A stretch of 34,589 nucleotides of DNA from Olsenella_L kribbiana (GTDB lineage: Bacteria > Actinomycetota > Coriobacteriia > Coriobacteriales > Atopobiaceae). Made by a program: the position numbers and the translations under genes. Position 1 is the first letter of the stretch. Each line of letters opens with the position of its first letter. Of this stretch, positions 1-6,792 are shown piece by piece. Under the pieces are notes generated by a model that was not told the DNA's origin, did not search any database, and was given only the letters and a program-made list of their open reading frames with translations. Where the stretch lies: positions 1 to 34,589 of the forward strand of contig NZ_JAZGJP010000018.1 in assembly GCF_036408795.1 (NCBI RefSeq). The letters are read 5' to 3'.

Positions 1-2
1 TG

Positions 3-95
3 CATGTCCCGCTCTCCGGCATCGCAGCCACGGCCACGGTCCAGCCGAAGCTTCCTGCGAGCTTGCCTAAGCCGTTTGCAGTTCAGGGAGCCTAA
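3..95 (+). CDS. possible 3' end of an upstream gene
   Basis: An open frame entering from the left edge runs to a TAA at 93-95 and has G/C-rich third positions, so it may be the tail of a gene that begins outside the window. The roughly 30 residues visible are rich in Ala, Pro and Leu and match nothing I recognise. It shares its reading frame with the sirtuin remnant that follows directly, so it could instead be scrambled sirtuin 5' sequence. Confidence 0.2.
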   Translation, partial: HVPLSGIAATATVQPKLPASLPKPFAVQGA

Positions 96-96
96 C

Positions 97-836
97 TATG
101 CCGGAGGTACTCAGCCATTTTTGCCGATTTCCATGAGCGCTTCGGAATCGAGGACATGTATACAGGAGGCTTCTATCCCTTCCCGGACAAGGAGACCTTA
201 TGGGCATGGTGGAGCCGATCGATCTGGCTGAACCGCTATGCGTGTCCCGTGGGCGAAGCATATAAGGACCTTGCCGCCCTGCTTCAAGGGCGCGACTACT
301 TCGTGCTCACGACGAATGTGGACCATCAGTTCCAGCGCGCCGGAATAGAGAAGGAGCGGCTCTTCTATACGCAGGGCGACTACGGCCTTTTCCAGTGCTC
401 CGTTCCCTGCCATCAGGAGACCTACGATAACAAGGACATGGTCGAGGCAATGGTGCGCGAGCAGAAGGATATGCGCGTGCCGTCAGAGCTTGTGCCGCGC
501 TGCCCCCGGTGCGGCGAGCCCCTCGTTCCCAACCTGCGCTGCGACGACACGTTCGTCGAGGATGCAGGCTGGCATGCAGCAGCCGAACGCTATGACAAGT
601 TCCTCAAGGACCACCGCCGGGACCGGGTCGTGCTGCTTGAGATCGGTGTCGGCGGCAATACGCCTTCGATCATCAAGTTCCCGTTCTGGCGCATGGCGCT
701 CGGGAACAGGCACGCAACGTATGTCCAGCTCAATGCCGGCGAGGTCTTCGCTCCGGCGGAGCTTGCGGAGCGGGCCATCCTCGTCGATGGGGATGCAGCC
801 AAGATGCTCTCCACGCTGAGGGAGAAGCTGGCATAG
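97..836 (+). pseudogene. SIR2-family NAD-dependent deacylase, 5'-truncated remnant
   Basis: The readable protein matches the C-terminal three quarters of a bacterial sirtuin, of the type close to macrodomain-associated SirTM enzymes. Visible landmarks are FADFHERFG, GGFYPFPD, the NAD/catalytic motif TTNVDHQF, zinc-ligand cysteines (QCSVPCH and RCPRCG), a conserved LRCDDTFVED stretch and the late Rossmann segment EIGVGGNTP. The first roughly 60 residues of the family, including the NAD-binding GAGxS loop, are absent. The frame is closed by a stop at 93-95, and a possible NYAGGT fragment (homologous to the family's YSGER region) lies in a different frame near 95-112. The first in-frame ATG is at 156, after the homology has already begun. 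I therefore read it as an inactive, truncated or frameshifted gene. A sequencing error near 110 or a functional short form is possible but less likely, since NAD binding would be lost. Confidence 0.65.
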
Positions 837-842
837 CATGAA

Positions 843-875
843 AGAAGAGGCAGCTCCCTGGGAGCTGCCTCTTCT
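843..875. terminator. bidirectional intrinsic terminator
   Basis: There is a perfect 16-bp inverted repeat (843-858 and 860-875) around a single central base. It sits between the end of the sirtuin remnant (+) and the end of the hemerythrin-domain gene (-), so it can stop transcription from both sides. AT-rich flanks are modest. Confidence 0.8.
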
Positions 876-898
876 GGTGTCGCTGCCTTTCTTTCCCG

Positions 899-2443
899 CT
901 ATGCCTGCACAGGCGGCATGGGCGGCTTTGCGCCACCCTGGGCCAGGCCCTCGAGCTTCTCGAGGACGCCGTCGAACTGCTGTACGATCTCGAGCGTGCC
1001 CTGGTAGGTGCCGTCCTCATCGCGCACGGCAAGATACTGCACGCGGGTCGGGATGCCCTCCTTCGGCATCCATACCTCCATGCTGTCGCGTGTGCCGGCC
1101 TTGAAGTCGGCAATGAGGGAACGGACGATCGGCTGGACGCGGGGCGGATGGCAGCTCCAGACCTCGCGGCCGAGGCAGGAGAGCGGACGGGCAAAGACCT
1201 TGCCCTCGTTCGTGAAGAACTGCGTATGGTCCTCGGCGTCGACGAACGTGAGGTCGACCGGCAGGAGCTTCAAGATCAGGGAAAGCTGGGAGACCGTGAG
1301 CTTGCCGGTCGGCAGCGTCACATAGCCATCCTCGGAAGGAGTGGCTTCGCCCTTCTTTGCCTCGAGCTTTGTCCAGACCTCGCCGTCAAGCCACTTCGGG
1401 GCAGACTCGATGAAGGCCCAGCCGAAGTCAGGCAGGTCGCGGTAGACCTCATACCAGGTATCCTTGTCGAAGTTCTCCTGGCAGAGCGGGAAGAGGATCT
1501 GCTCCTCCTTGTAGATCATCTCGCGGATACGGGAGACGAGCTTCTCGAGACGGGGCGTGAGCTCTGCTGCGGTCTCTGCATTCCAGCTCCTCGAGATGTC
1601 GGAGAGCTCGTGCACGATCTCGTCGTCCACGCCCCACATGACATCAGAGGGGCCGGTGAAGCCTGCTTCGTAGAGAGGCGGCATCAGGAGCTCTTCCTTC
1701 TTTGCATAGTGCTTCCTGAGGTCGCGCAGGGCATTGAGCTGCTGCTTCACGCTATCGGCATCTCCTGCTGCAAGCGCCCTGTCGAGTGCATCGAGCACCT
1801 GCTCGAGCCCCGTGTTCTCGAGCTTCAGGATCGAGACGGGATGGCCCTGGGGAAGGGTGTTCGGCGTGAGGTTCGAGAGCGTGCATTCCTCTTCGGTCCT
1901 GCCGTGGAAGAGTGCGGAGTGTACGTCGCAGAGCTTCTGGACCTCAGGCACAGGCACGCCGCCCTCGATGAGCTTCTGCTCGGCGTGGGCGATCTCCTCT
2001 GCAGAGACCTGCGCAAAGTCGCGCACGAAGTCGGCGCGGACGCTCTCGAGGTCCTCGCCCTGAGAAAGGCGGGAGACGAAGCCTGCGAGCTCCTCCTCGC
2101 GTTCGGCTGCGGTCTTGGCGCCCTTGGGAGCAGCCGCCTCAGGAGCCTCGGCTGCCGGCTCAGGCCCGGCTGCGGGAGCAGGAGCCTCGGGCTCAGCTGC
2201 CTTCTGTGCCTCCTCATAGCCCTTGACAGCGAGGCCATGAGCCTGGAAGGTGCGGACAAGCTCGTCGAGATTGACGCCCCTGACGCTGCATCCCTTCCTG
2301 ATTGTCATGAATTTCCCCATCGTCTGGAGCATCCCGGGCTTCACGATCTCCGAGAAGCCTGCTCCGGCCATAAGGTCCTTGACTTCAGGGTGTGCCGTGC
2401 ATGTCTCAAAGACGCTGGCATCGAGATCTATCGCTTCTGCCAT
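899..2443 (-). CDS. DUF1858/DUF438/hemerythrin-HHE/PAS domain protein
   Basis: This is a 514-residue, probably cytoplasmic, sensor-like protein of the DUF438 family. The domain order visible is: DUF1858 (about residues 5-70, with MGKFMTIRKGCSV); an Ala/Pro/Glu-rich linker (about 75-115); DUF438 (about 120-195); a hemerythrin-type HHE region with GHPVSIL, HYAKKEE, DEIVHEL and IYKEEQILFPL as candidate di-iron ligand helices (about 205-335); and a C-terminal PAS-like domain ending in a YQGTLEIVQQFD strand. I chose the ATG at 2443 because AAGGA lies just upstream on the minus strand and DUF1858 begins at once; the open frame extends further but reads as non-coding. The gene starts 31 bases after the cupin stop, so the two are likely cotranscribed. 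Hemerythrin plus PAS suggests binding or sensing of O2, NO or redox state, but the output of this family is not known to me. Confidence 0.9.
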   Translation of the reverse strand: MAEAIDLDASVFETCTAHPEVKDLMAGAGFSEIVKPGMLQTMGKFMTIRKGCSVRGVNLDELVRTFQAHGLAVKGYEEAQKAAEPEAPAPAAGPEPAAEAPEAAAPKGAKTAAEREEELAGFVSRLSQGEDLESVRADFVRDFAQVSAEEIAHAEQKLIEGGVPVPEVQKLCDVHSALFHGRTEEECTLSNLTPNTLPQGHPVSILKLENTGLEQVLDALDRALAAGDADSVKQQLNALRDLRKHYAKKEELLMPPLYEAGFTGPSDVMWGVDDEIVHELSDISRSWNAETAAELTPRLEKLVSRIREMIYKEEQILFPLCQENFDKDTWYEVYRDLPDFGWAFIESAPKWLDGEVWTKLEAKKGEATPSEDGYVTLPTGKLTVSQLSLILKLLPVDLTFVDAEDHTQFFTNEGKVFARPLSCLGREVWSCHPPRVQPIVRSLIADFKAGTRDSMEVWMPKEGIPTRVQYLAVRDEDGTYQGTLEIVQQFDGVLEKLEGLAQGGAKPPMPPVQA

Positions 2444-2474
2444 GATCCATATCCTTTCCGGCAGCGGGTTTCTA

Positions 2475-3125
2475 TCAGATGAGGGAGATGAGGAGCGCCA
2501 TCTTGAAGCGCTTGTCGGCGCGGATGGCGTGCCTGCCGCCCGCATCGAACTTGAAGGCAGAGCCTGCCGGGAAGGCGTGCTCCTTGCCTTCGTAGATGAC
2601 GGTCGCCTCGCCGTCGAGGGCAAGCAGGAGCGCATCGCCCGGAGCGGCATGCTCGGAGAGGCCGGTACCGGCGTCGAATGCCATCTCGACGAGCTTCAGG
2701 TGTGCATTGTGGGCAAGGTCGCGGTTCACGATGCGGCCGTCAGCGTAAGGCACAGCATCTGCGAGCGTGAAGGCCTTGCCTGCCTCGGCGGGAAGGTTCG
2801 TGGCAGAGTCCTTTGCAAGAGCGATCTCGAGGTAGACGGTGTCCTCCGTCGCATGTTGGCCGGAAGGGACATCGATCGGCGTGAGGTAGGCGTCTCCTGC
2901 CTTGAGGGTGGCCGGATTGACTCCGGTCTCCTCGAGCGTGCCCGAGACGACATAGTGGATCTTCGGGTAGCTATAGAGCTCGGCCGAGATGTCGGTGTCT
3001 TGGCCGAGGCTGAAATAGGAGATGGTGTTGCCGCTCGAATCCTCGATGGCCTTGGAGATCGTGCAGCCCTCGGCTGCTGGATTCTCGTCTGCGATGGAGA
3101 AGGTGCGTCCTGCTGTCTCGTTCAT
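2475..3125 (-). CDS. two-domain cupin protein
   Basis: The 216-residue protein has two cupin-like halves. The first contains a PKIHYVVSGTLEET strand and a LKAGDAYLTPIDVPSGQHA turn. The second contains DAGTGLSEHAAPGDALLLAL, then EHAFPAGSAFKFDAGGRHAIRA, the usual G(X)5HXH-like metal-site region of small cupins. The function cannot be fixed from sequence; metal-binding storage or stress proteins, isomerases and dioxygenase-like enzymes share the fold. The start is the ATG at 3125, preceded by AGGAGG; an upstream in-frame extension reads through the promoter region and is not used. It is first in a two-gene unit with the DUF438/hemerythrin gene, which hints at a joint redox or gas-stress role (inference). 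Confidence 0.85.
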   Translation of the reverse strand: MNETAGRTFSIADENPAAEGCTISKAIEDSSGNTISYFSLGQDTDISAELYSYPKIHYVVSGTLEETGVNPATLKAGDAYLTPIDVPSGQHATEDTVYLEIALAKDSATNLPAEAGKAFTLADAVPYADGRIVNRDLAHNAHLKLVEMAFDAGTGLSEHAAPGDALLLALDGEATVIYEGKEHAFPAGSAFKFDAGGRHAIRADKRFKMALLISLI

Positions 3126-3156
3126 AGGGTGCCTCCTGACTGATGTATCTTTGCTT

Positions 3157-3208
3157 CGCTGGAGACCAGCGTATTGGGTGCCTACCCCAAATTCCGTGGT
3201 TATGACAA
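3157..3208 (-). promoter_or_regulatory. candidate promoter and 5' leader hairpin of the cupin operon
   Basis: On the minus strand TTGTCA (3208-3203) and TAGGCA (3184-3179) are 18 bases apart, which would place the transcript start near 3172. A perfect 6-bp hairpin, CGCTGG-tct-CCAGCG (3171-3157), would then form the very 5' end of the message. The -10 is weak, so this is tentative. Confidence 0.35.
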
Positions 3209-3283
3209 CACCTAGCGCAATAGTAGGAAAAAAATGATAGAAAAATGGTGCCAATTAGACGGAACGCGGTCTTTTCACATGAA

Positions 3284-3314
3284 TGCGGCCTGGCGGGGAT
3301 GCCGCCAGGCCGCA
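3284..3314 (-). terminator. intrinsic terminator of the oxidoreductase gene
   Basis: A perfect 13-bp GC-rich stem (3284-3296 with 3302-3314) with a five-base loop lies 21 bases beyond the oxidoreductase stop on the minus strand. The downstream T tract is poor. Confidence 0.6.
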
Positions 3315-3335
3315 GGACAAGGTTGTGCCGCTTTT

Positions 3336-4691
3336 CTACTTCAGGGGCAGGAGCGGGATCAGCAGGGAGAGCATGCCCTGGGACTCAGTCGGGAACGTGA
3401 AGATAAGCTGGGAGAGCGCAAGGCCGCTCATCTTCTGCGAGATCACGAGCGCTGCGAGGTCGGCCCAGATGCCGGCATCCTCGCCGAAGAAGGCCGCGCC
3501 TTCAAGGAGCCCCGTCTCCTTCGAGAACACGAACGTGAACTCGGCGTCCATCTCGTTCTTTGCCTCGAAGAGGAGCCTCTTGCCGTACTCCACGGTCTCG
3601 GTGCGCCAGAGCTCGGGATGCTTCTCGGCTTCATCGAGCGTGACGCCGACCTGGGAGATGCGGGGCAGGGTGAAGACAAGGTTCGGGATGGCAGGATAGG
3701 AGATCGGGGCATCGGAGAGGCCGAGGATCTGCGCGGCGATGTAGTTCGATTCGAAGGTCGCGGTCGGTGTGAGCTTCGGGATGCGCTTTGCGACGCAGTC
3801 GCCCGAGGCATAGATGTTCGGCACGGAGGTCCTCATGTGATCATCGACCTCGATGCCGCGGGAGGAGCAGGCGATGCCCAGAGCTTCGAGGCCGAGGCCT
3901 TCCACATTTGCCTCGCGCCCCGTGGCGCCGAGGACATAGTCGGTCTCGAGCGCCTCTCCGTCGGCAAAGACAAGCTGGTAGGCATCTCCTGCCTTCCTCA
4001 CCTCCGCCACATCGTGGTCGAGAAGGAACGTGACGCCTTCCTGCTCCATCTTCTGGACGACGCGGTCCACATACTTCTTCGGGTACATGCCGAGGATCCG
4101 CTGGTCGTGCTGGATGACAGCAGTCTCAGCACCGAGCTTGGCAGCGATGGAGGCAAACTCCATCGAGATGATGCCGGCGCCGATGAAGGCAATGCGTGCC
4201 GGGAACTGGTCGAGATCGAGGAAGTCGCGGCTGTCGTGGATATGCTCGGAACCGGGGATGGCGAGCTTTCGGGGGTGCTCTCCTGTGCCGATAACGATCG
4301 TCTCGGCCGTGATGCGCTCATCTCCTGCCTGGATTGTATGGGCATCGACGAGCGCTCCATGGGCATGGTAGACCGGCATGCCGGCCTGCTCGAACATGCC
4401 CTCGAGCACCGTGTGCATCGGGTTCACGACCTTCTTCTTGTAGGCCATGAGCTCCTTCCAGTTTACGGAAGGCACCGAATCGATGCCCATGCCGCGGAAG
4501 CGCTCGAGGCCATCCACATAGTCGAAAGGCGTATCGAGCAGGATCTTCGCATTGCAGCCCCAGTTTGTGCAGGTGCCGGCAACTGTATCCTCCTCGACAA
4601 AGGCAACGCGCTTTCCTGCTTTCCTGAGCATCAGCGCTGCATGCCATGCTGCGTGGCCTGAACCGATGAATGCGACATCGTAATCGTACAT
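3336..4691 (-). CDS. FAD-dependent pyridine nucleotide-disulfide oxidoreductase
   Basis: The 451-residue flavoprotein resembles dihydrolipoamide dehydrogenase, glutathione reductase and mercuric reductase. An FAD-binding GSGHAA loop is at residues 10-15, the redox-active disulfide is in GTCTNWGCNAK (C41 and C46), a second Rossmann motif for NAD(P)H is GAGIISMEFA, and the FAD ribityl motif is IYASGDCV. The C-terminal dimerisation domain is present, but where the family normally has the catalytic HPTxxE this protein has FPTES, so the His of the His-Glu pair is Phe. Some family branches lack this His, and substrate cannot be assigned. ATG 4691 has AGGAGG eight bases upstream; the longer frame to 4745 would start inside the operator region. 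The gene is divergent from a MerR/TipA-type regulator, which may control it. Confidence 0.9.
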   Translation of the reverse strand: MYDYDVAFIGSGHAAWHAALMLRKAGKRVAFVEEDTVAGTCTNWGCNAKILLDTPFDYVDGLERFRGMGIDSVPSVNWKELMAYKKKVVNPMHTVLEGMFEQAGMPVYHAHGALVDAHTIQAGDERITAETIVIGTGEHPRKLAIPGSEHIHDSRDFLDLDQFPARIAFIGAGIISMEFASIAAKLGAETAVIQHDQRILGMYPKKYVDRVVQKMEQEGVTFLLDHDVAEVRKAGDAYQLVFADGEALETDYVLGATGREANVEGLGLEALGIACSSRGIEVDDHMRTSVPNIYASGDCVAKRIPKLTPTATFESNYIAAQILGLSDAPISYPAIPNLVFTLPRISQVGVTLDEAEKHPELWRTETVEYGKRLLFEAKNEMDAEFTFVFSKETGLLEGAAFFGEDAGIWADLAALVISQKMSGLALSQLIFTFPTESQGMLSLLIPLLPLK

Positions 4692-4713
4692 GGGAGCCTC
4701 CTGAATCCATGAA

Positions 4714-4742
4714 ATATTGCGTGCAATATAATTGTGTACAAT
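4714..4742 (-). promoter_or_regulatory. two adjacent palindromes upstream of the oxidoreductase gene
   Basis: ATATTGC-gt-GCAATAT (4714-4729) and ATTGT-gt-ACAAT (4731-4742) are perfect dyads separated by one base, 23-51 bases upstream of the oxidoreductase start. They look like a tandem operator for a dimeric repressor or activator; ATTGTnnACAAT-type sites are used by several MarR-like regulators. They do not resemble the MerR dyad at 4792-4814, so a second regulator may act here. Confidence 0.5.
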
Positions 4743-4789
4743 CAATATAGTAAGTCAAGCCAGATCCCGAAAAAGACAGCAGGAAGTTC

Positions 4790-4820
4790 TTGACCCTCAC
4801 GCAACGTCAGGGTCTAGCAT
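4790..4820 (+). promoter_or_regulatory. MerR/TipA-type promoter with 19-bp spacer and dyad operator
   Basis: The -35 TTGACC (4790-4795) and -10 TAGCAT (4815-4820) are separated by 19 bases, the over-long spacing typical of promoters activated by MerR-family proteins. The spacer is a near-perfect dyad, GACCCTcACG...CGTcAGGGTC (4792-4814), with 9 of 10 bases matching in each arm. It reads into the MerR/TipAS gene, so it is probably autoregulated. Transcription from about 4827 agrees with the chosen GTG start at 4849. Confidence 0.75.
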
Positions 4821-4848
4821 GCAGATGTCAGAGAGAAAGGAAGCGCCC

Positions 4849-5622
4849 GTGAGCGCACATGGCTATTCGATACAGGAGCTTGGCACGCTTGCCGGCGTGA
4901 GCGTGCGTACGCTTCGGCTCTACGACGAACGGGGGCTCCTCGTGCCGAAGCGGCAGGAGAATGGCTACCGCATCTATTCGGAGGCTGATGCAGCGCGGCT
5001 GCAGAAGATCCTTCTCTGGCGTGCCTGCGGGATGCCGCTTGCCCGCATAGGGGAGCTTCTCGAAAGACGCGGCGTGGATGAGGAAGAGGCGCTTCAAGAG
5101 CAGATAGCGCTGCTCGAGGAGCGCGAGCGCGGACTGCGTGCAGCACGGGAATGCGCCGAGCGCACGCTCGAGAACATGCAGAAAGGAAAGAAGATGAGCT
5201 CGGAGGAGAGGTTCCGTGGCCTCAAGGAGGCTGCAATCGAGGAGAACGAAAGGCGCTATGGCGGCGAAGCCAGGGCCCGGTACGGCGATGCAGCGGTCGA
5301 CGCGGCAAACGAGGCTGTGCGGAGCATGGACAAGGACGAGTGGAATGACCTTGCAACGCTCGAAGGAAGAATCATCGTGCAGCTGAAGGCTGCCATGGAG
5401 TCCGGCGACCCGTCTGGCGCAGAAGCGGCGGAGCTCGTGCGCCTGCATGCAGCCTGGGTGCAGGCGCATTGGGGCAAGAGCCGTACGCTCACACATGAGA
5501 TGCATGTGGGCCTGGGCCAGATGTATGTGGCAGATCCGCGCTTCCAGGAGTACTACGACTCCAGGGCAGGCGAAGGTGCCGCTGCATTCCTGGTCACCGC
5601 TATCGAGGCATCCGATATCTAG
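4849..5622 (+). CDS. MerR-family regulator with C-terminal TipAS domain
   Basis: This 257-residue transcription regulator has an N-terminal winged-helix MerR domain (about residues 1-70: YSIQELGTLAGVSVRTLRLYDERGLL and the following GYRIYSEADAARL). A coiled-coil dimerisation helix rich in Glu and Arg follows (about 75-115), then a TipAS-like drug or effector-binding domain (about 130-255; WNDLATLEGRI, HAAWVQAHWG, GLGQMYVADPRFQEYYD). I chose GTG 4849 because AAGGAA sits 6-7 bases upstream and because the predicted promoter -10 covers the earlier ATG at 4819. Family members such as Streptomyces TipA activate their own promoter on binding thiopeptides or other hydrophobic ligands. The neighbouring divergent oxidoreductase is a candidate second target. 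Confidence 0.9.
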   Translation: MSAHGYSIQELGTLAGVSVRTLRLYDERGLLVPKRQENGYRIYSEADAARLQKILLWRACGMPLARIGELLERRGVDEEEALQEQIALLEERERGLRAARECAERTLENMQKGKKMSSEERFRGLKEAAIEENERRYGGEARARYGDAAVDAANEAVRSMDKDEWNDLATLEGRIIVQLKAAMESGDPSGAEAAELVRLHAAWVQAHWGKSRTLTHEMHVGLGQMYVADPRFQEYYDSRAGEGAAAFLVTAIEASDI

Positions 5623-5978
5623 GCAAGCTGCTGCTCGAGCCATTCCTTGAGGATGGGGCCTTGGCTCAAGGCGGGGTCCTTGGCGCCGACGAGGAGTGTG
5701 ATCGTCTCGGGCGCAAGCTCCTTGAGCTTTGCTGCCTCTGCTTTTGCCTCATCGGATGAGCTGAGCTCGGCCAGGTACTGCTGCCTGAACGTATCGAAGT
5801 TCTCCGGCTTGTGGCCGAAGGCCTTCCTTGCTTCGGTCGAGGGGGCAAAGCACTTTGCCCACTCGTCCATGTTGAGATTCTCCTTCTTGATGCCGCGGGG
5901 CCAGAGGCGGTCCACGAGCATACGGTAGCCGTCGTCGGGCGCTGCCGCCTCATAGGGGCGCTTGATCCTGATATCCAT
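5619..5978 (-). CDS. DUF488 family protein
   Basis: A complete 119-residue protein of the short DUF488 type. Its hallmarks are IRIKRPYE near the start, the conserved YRMLVDRLWPRGIKK segment, a W-x-K-x-x-x-PS-x-x-x-RKxFGH segment, and TLLVGAKDP toward the end. The biochemical role of the family is unknown to me. AAGGAAGG precedes the ATG. It is convergent with the MerR gene and the two stop codons overlap by four bases. Confidence 0.9.
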   Translation of the reverse strand: MDIRIKRPYEAAAPDDGYRMLVDRLWPRGIKKENLNMDEWAKCFAPSTEARKAFGHKPENFDTFRQQYLAELSSSDEAKAEAAKLKELAPETITLLVGAKDPALSQGPILKEWLEQQLA

Positions 5979-6062
5979 GGAGAGCCTTCCTTCTCTTGCT
6001 GTCTTCCCTATGGTAGGTCTCTTTCGCCGTGCAGATTCTCTGCTGTGCCGGCATGCAATGAC

Positions 6063-6104
6063 AGATGTGAAAGCTAGAGGACAAGATGTGAAAGCTAGAG
6101 GACA
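6063..6104. repeat. exact 21-bp tandem duplication
   Basis: Two identical 21-base units (6063-6083 and 6084-6104) lie head to tail in the gap between the DUF488 gene and the epimerase remnant. The core GTGAAAGCTAGAGGACA reads like a repeated protein-binding site or a mobile-element end, but no transposase is nearby. Confidence 0.9.
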
Positions 6105-6181
6105 TATAGATAAGATTTGAAGCTCCTCCCGCCGCTATCGTTTCCTGCAATCGAAGGCTGGACAGATGGCGAGAGGATTCC

Positions 6182-6646
6182 ATGGAGGAGTTCATGGTCG
6201 GCGGCACAGGGCTTCTGGGAAGCGAGGCGGCGCACGAGCTCATAGCCCGCGGCCATGAGGCGGCAACGCTCGCATTGCCGCCGCTGCCGGAAGGGGCGCC
6301 GCTTCCTCCGGAGATGAAGATCGAGTTCGGCAACTACCTCGAGATGTCAGATGATGAGCTCAAGGCCCACTTCTGCAGCTGCGATGACTTCATCTTCGCA
6401 GCAGGCGTCCCGTCTGGGTCTTCCTTGTCGAGTCCATTGCCAAGATGAAGAAGAACGTGCTCTTGACACGTGGCGGCACGGCCATGGTGACCGTGTGCCA
6501 GGTGGGCCAGGCGCTTGCCGGTGCCATCGAGCGCAGGATGTGCACTTTTCGGCCTCGTCAACTGCGCAGGAGGGGCTATGCCGGTATGGCTGGCAACGAG
6601 CCTCCTCAACATCGCGAATGGCCATGCACCTTGGCACAAGGCATAG
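6182..6646 (+). pseudogene. NAD(P)-binding epimerase/oxidoreductase remnant
   Basis: The first 76 residues match an NAD-dependent epimerase-like family: VGGTGLLGSEAAHELIARGHE is a Rossmann GxxGxxG start, followed by PPEMKIEFGNYLEMSDDELK and FIFAAGV. The frame breaks near 6411. A second fragment in another frame (from about 6433) carries SIAKMKKNVLLTRGGTAM and VGQALAGAIER, which belong well downstream in the family. A third fragment, from 6578, reads MPVWLATSLLNIANG and hits a stop at 6644-6646. Intact relatives are about 300 residues or more, so most of the middle is deleted. A strong terminator still follows at 6675-6701, as expected for a once-functional gene. It is not likely to make an active protein. 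Confidence 0.7.
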
Positions 6647-6674
6647 AGATAAAAGAGTTGGACGGATTGCAGAA

Positions 6675-6706
6675 AGGGGAGATGCTCGGGGCATCTCCCT
6701 TCTTCT
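6675..6706 (+). terminator. intrinsic terminator after the epimerase remnant
   Basis: The stem GGGAGATGC (6677-6685) pairs perfectly with GCATCTCCC (6691-6699), extended by a G-T and an A-T pair. The loop is TCGGG, and a T-rich run TTCTTCT follows. Confidence 0.8.
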
Positions 6707-6792
6707 ATATGCTGAGGGACTTCATGGCGGTGCGCCATCGGCGGATACAATGGAGTTGCTGTTTCTGCCGAGACGAGATGAAGGAGAAGCCT

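Noticed and set aside
1148..2482. 444-codon plus-strand open frame opposite the hemerythrin-domain gene
   Set aside because: Leu/Glu/Gly-rich shadow without domain signatures; the minus strand has the DUF1858, DUF438, HHE and PAS order.
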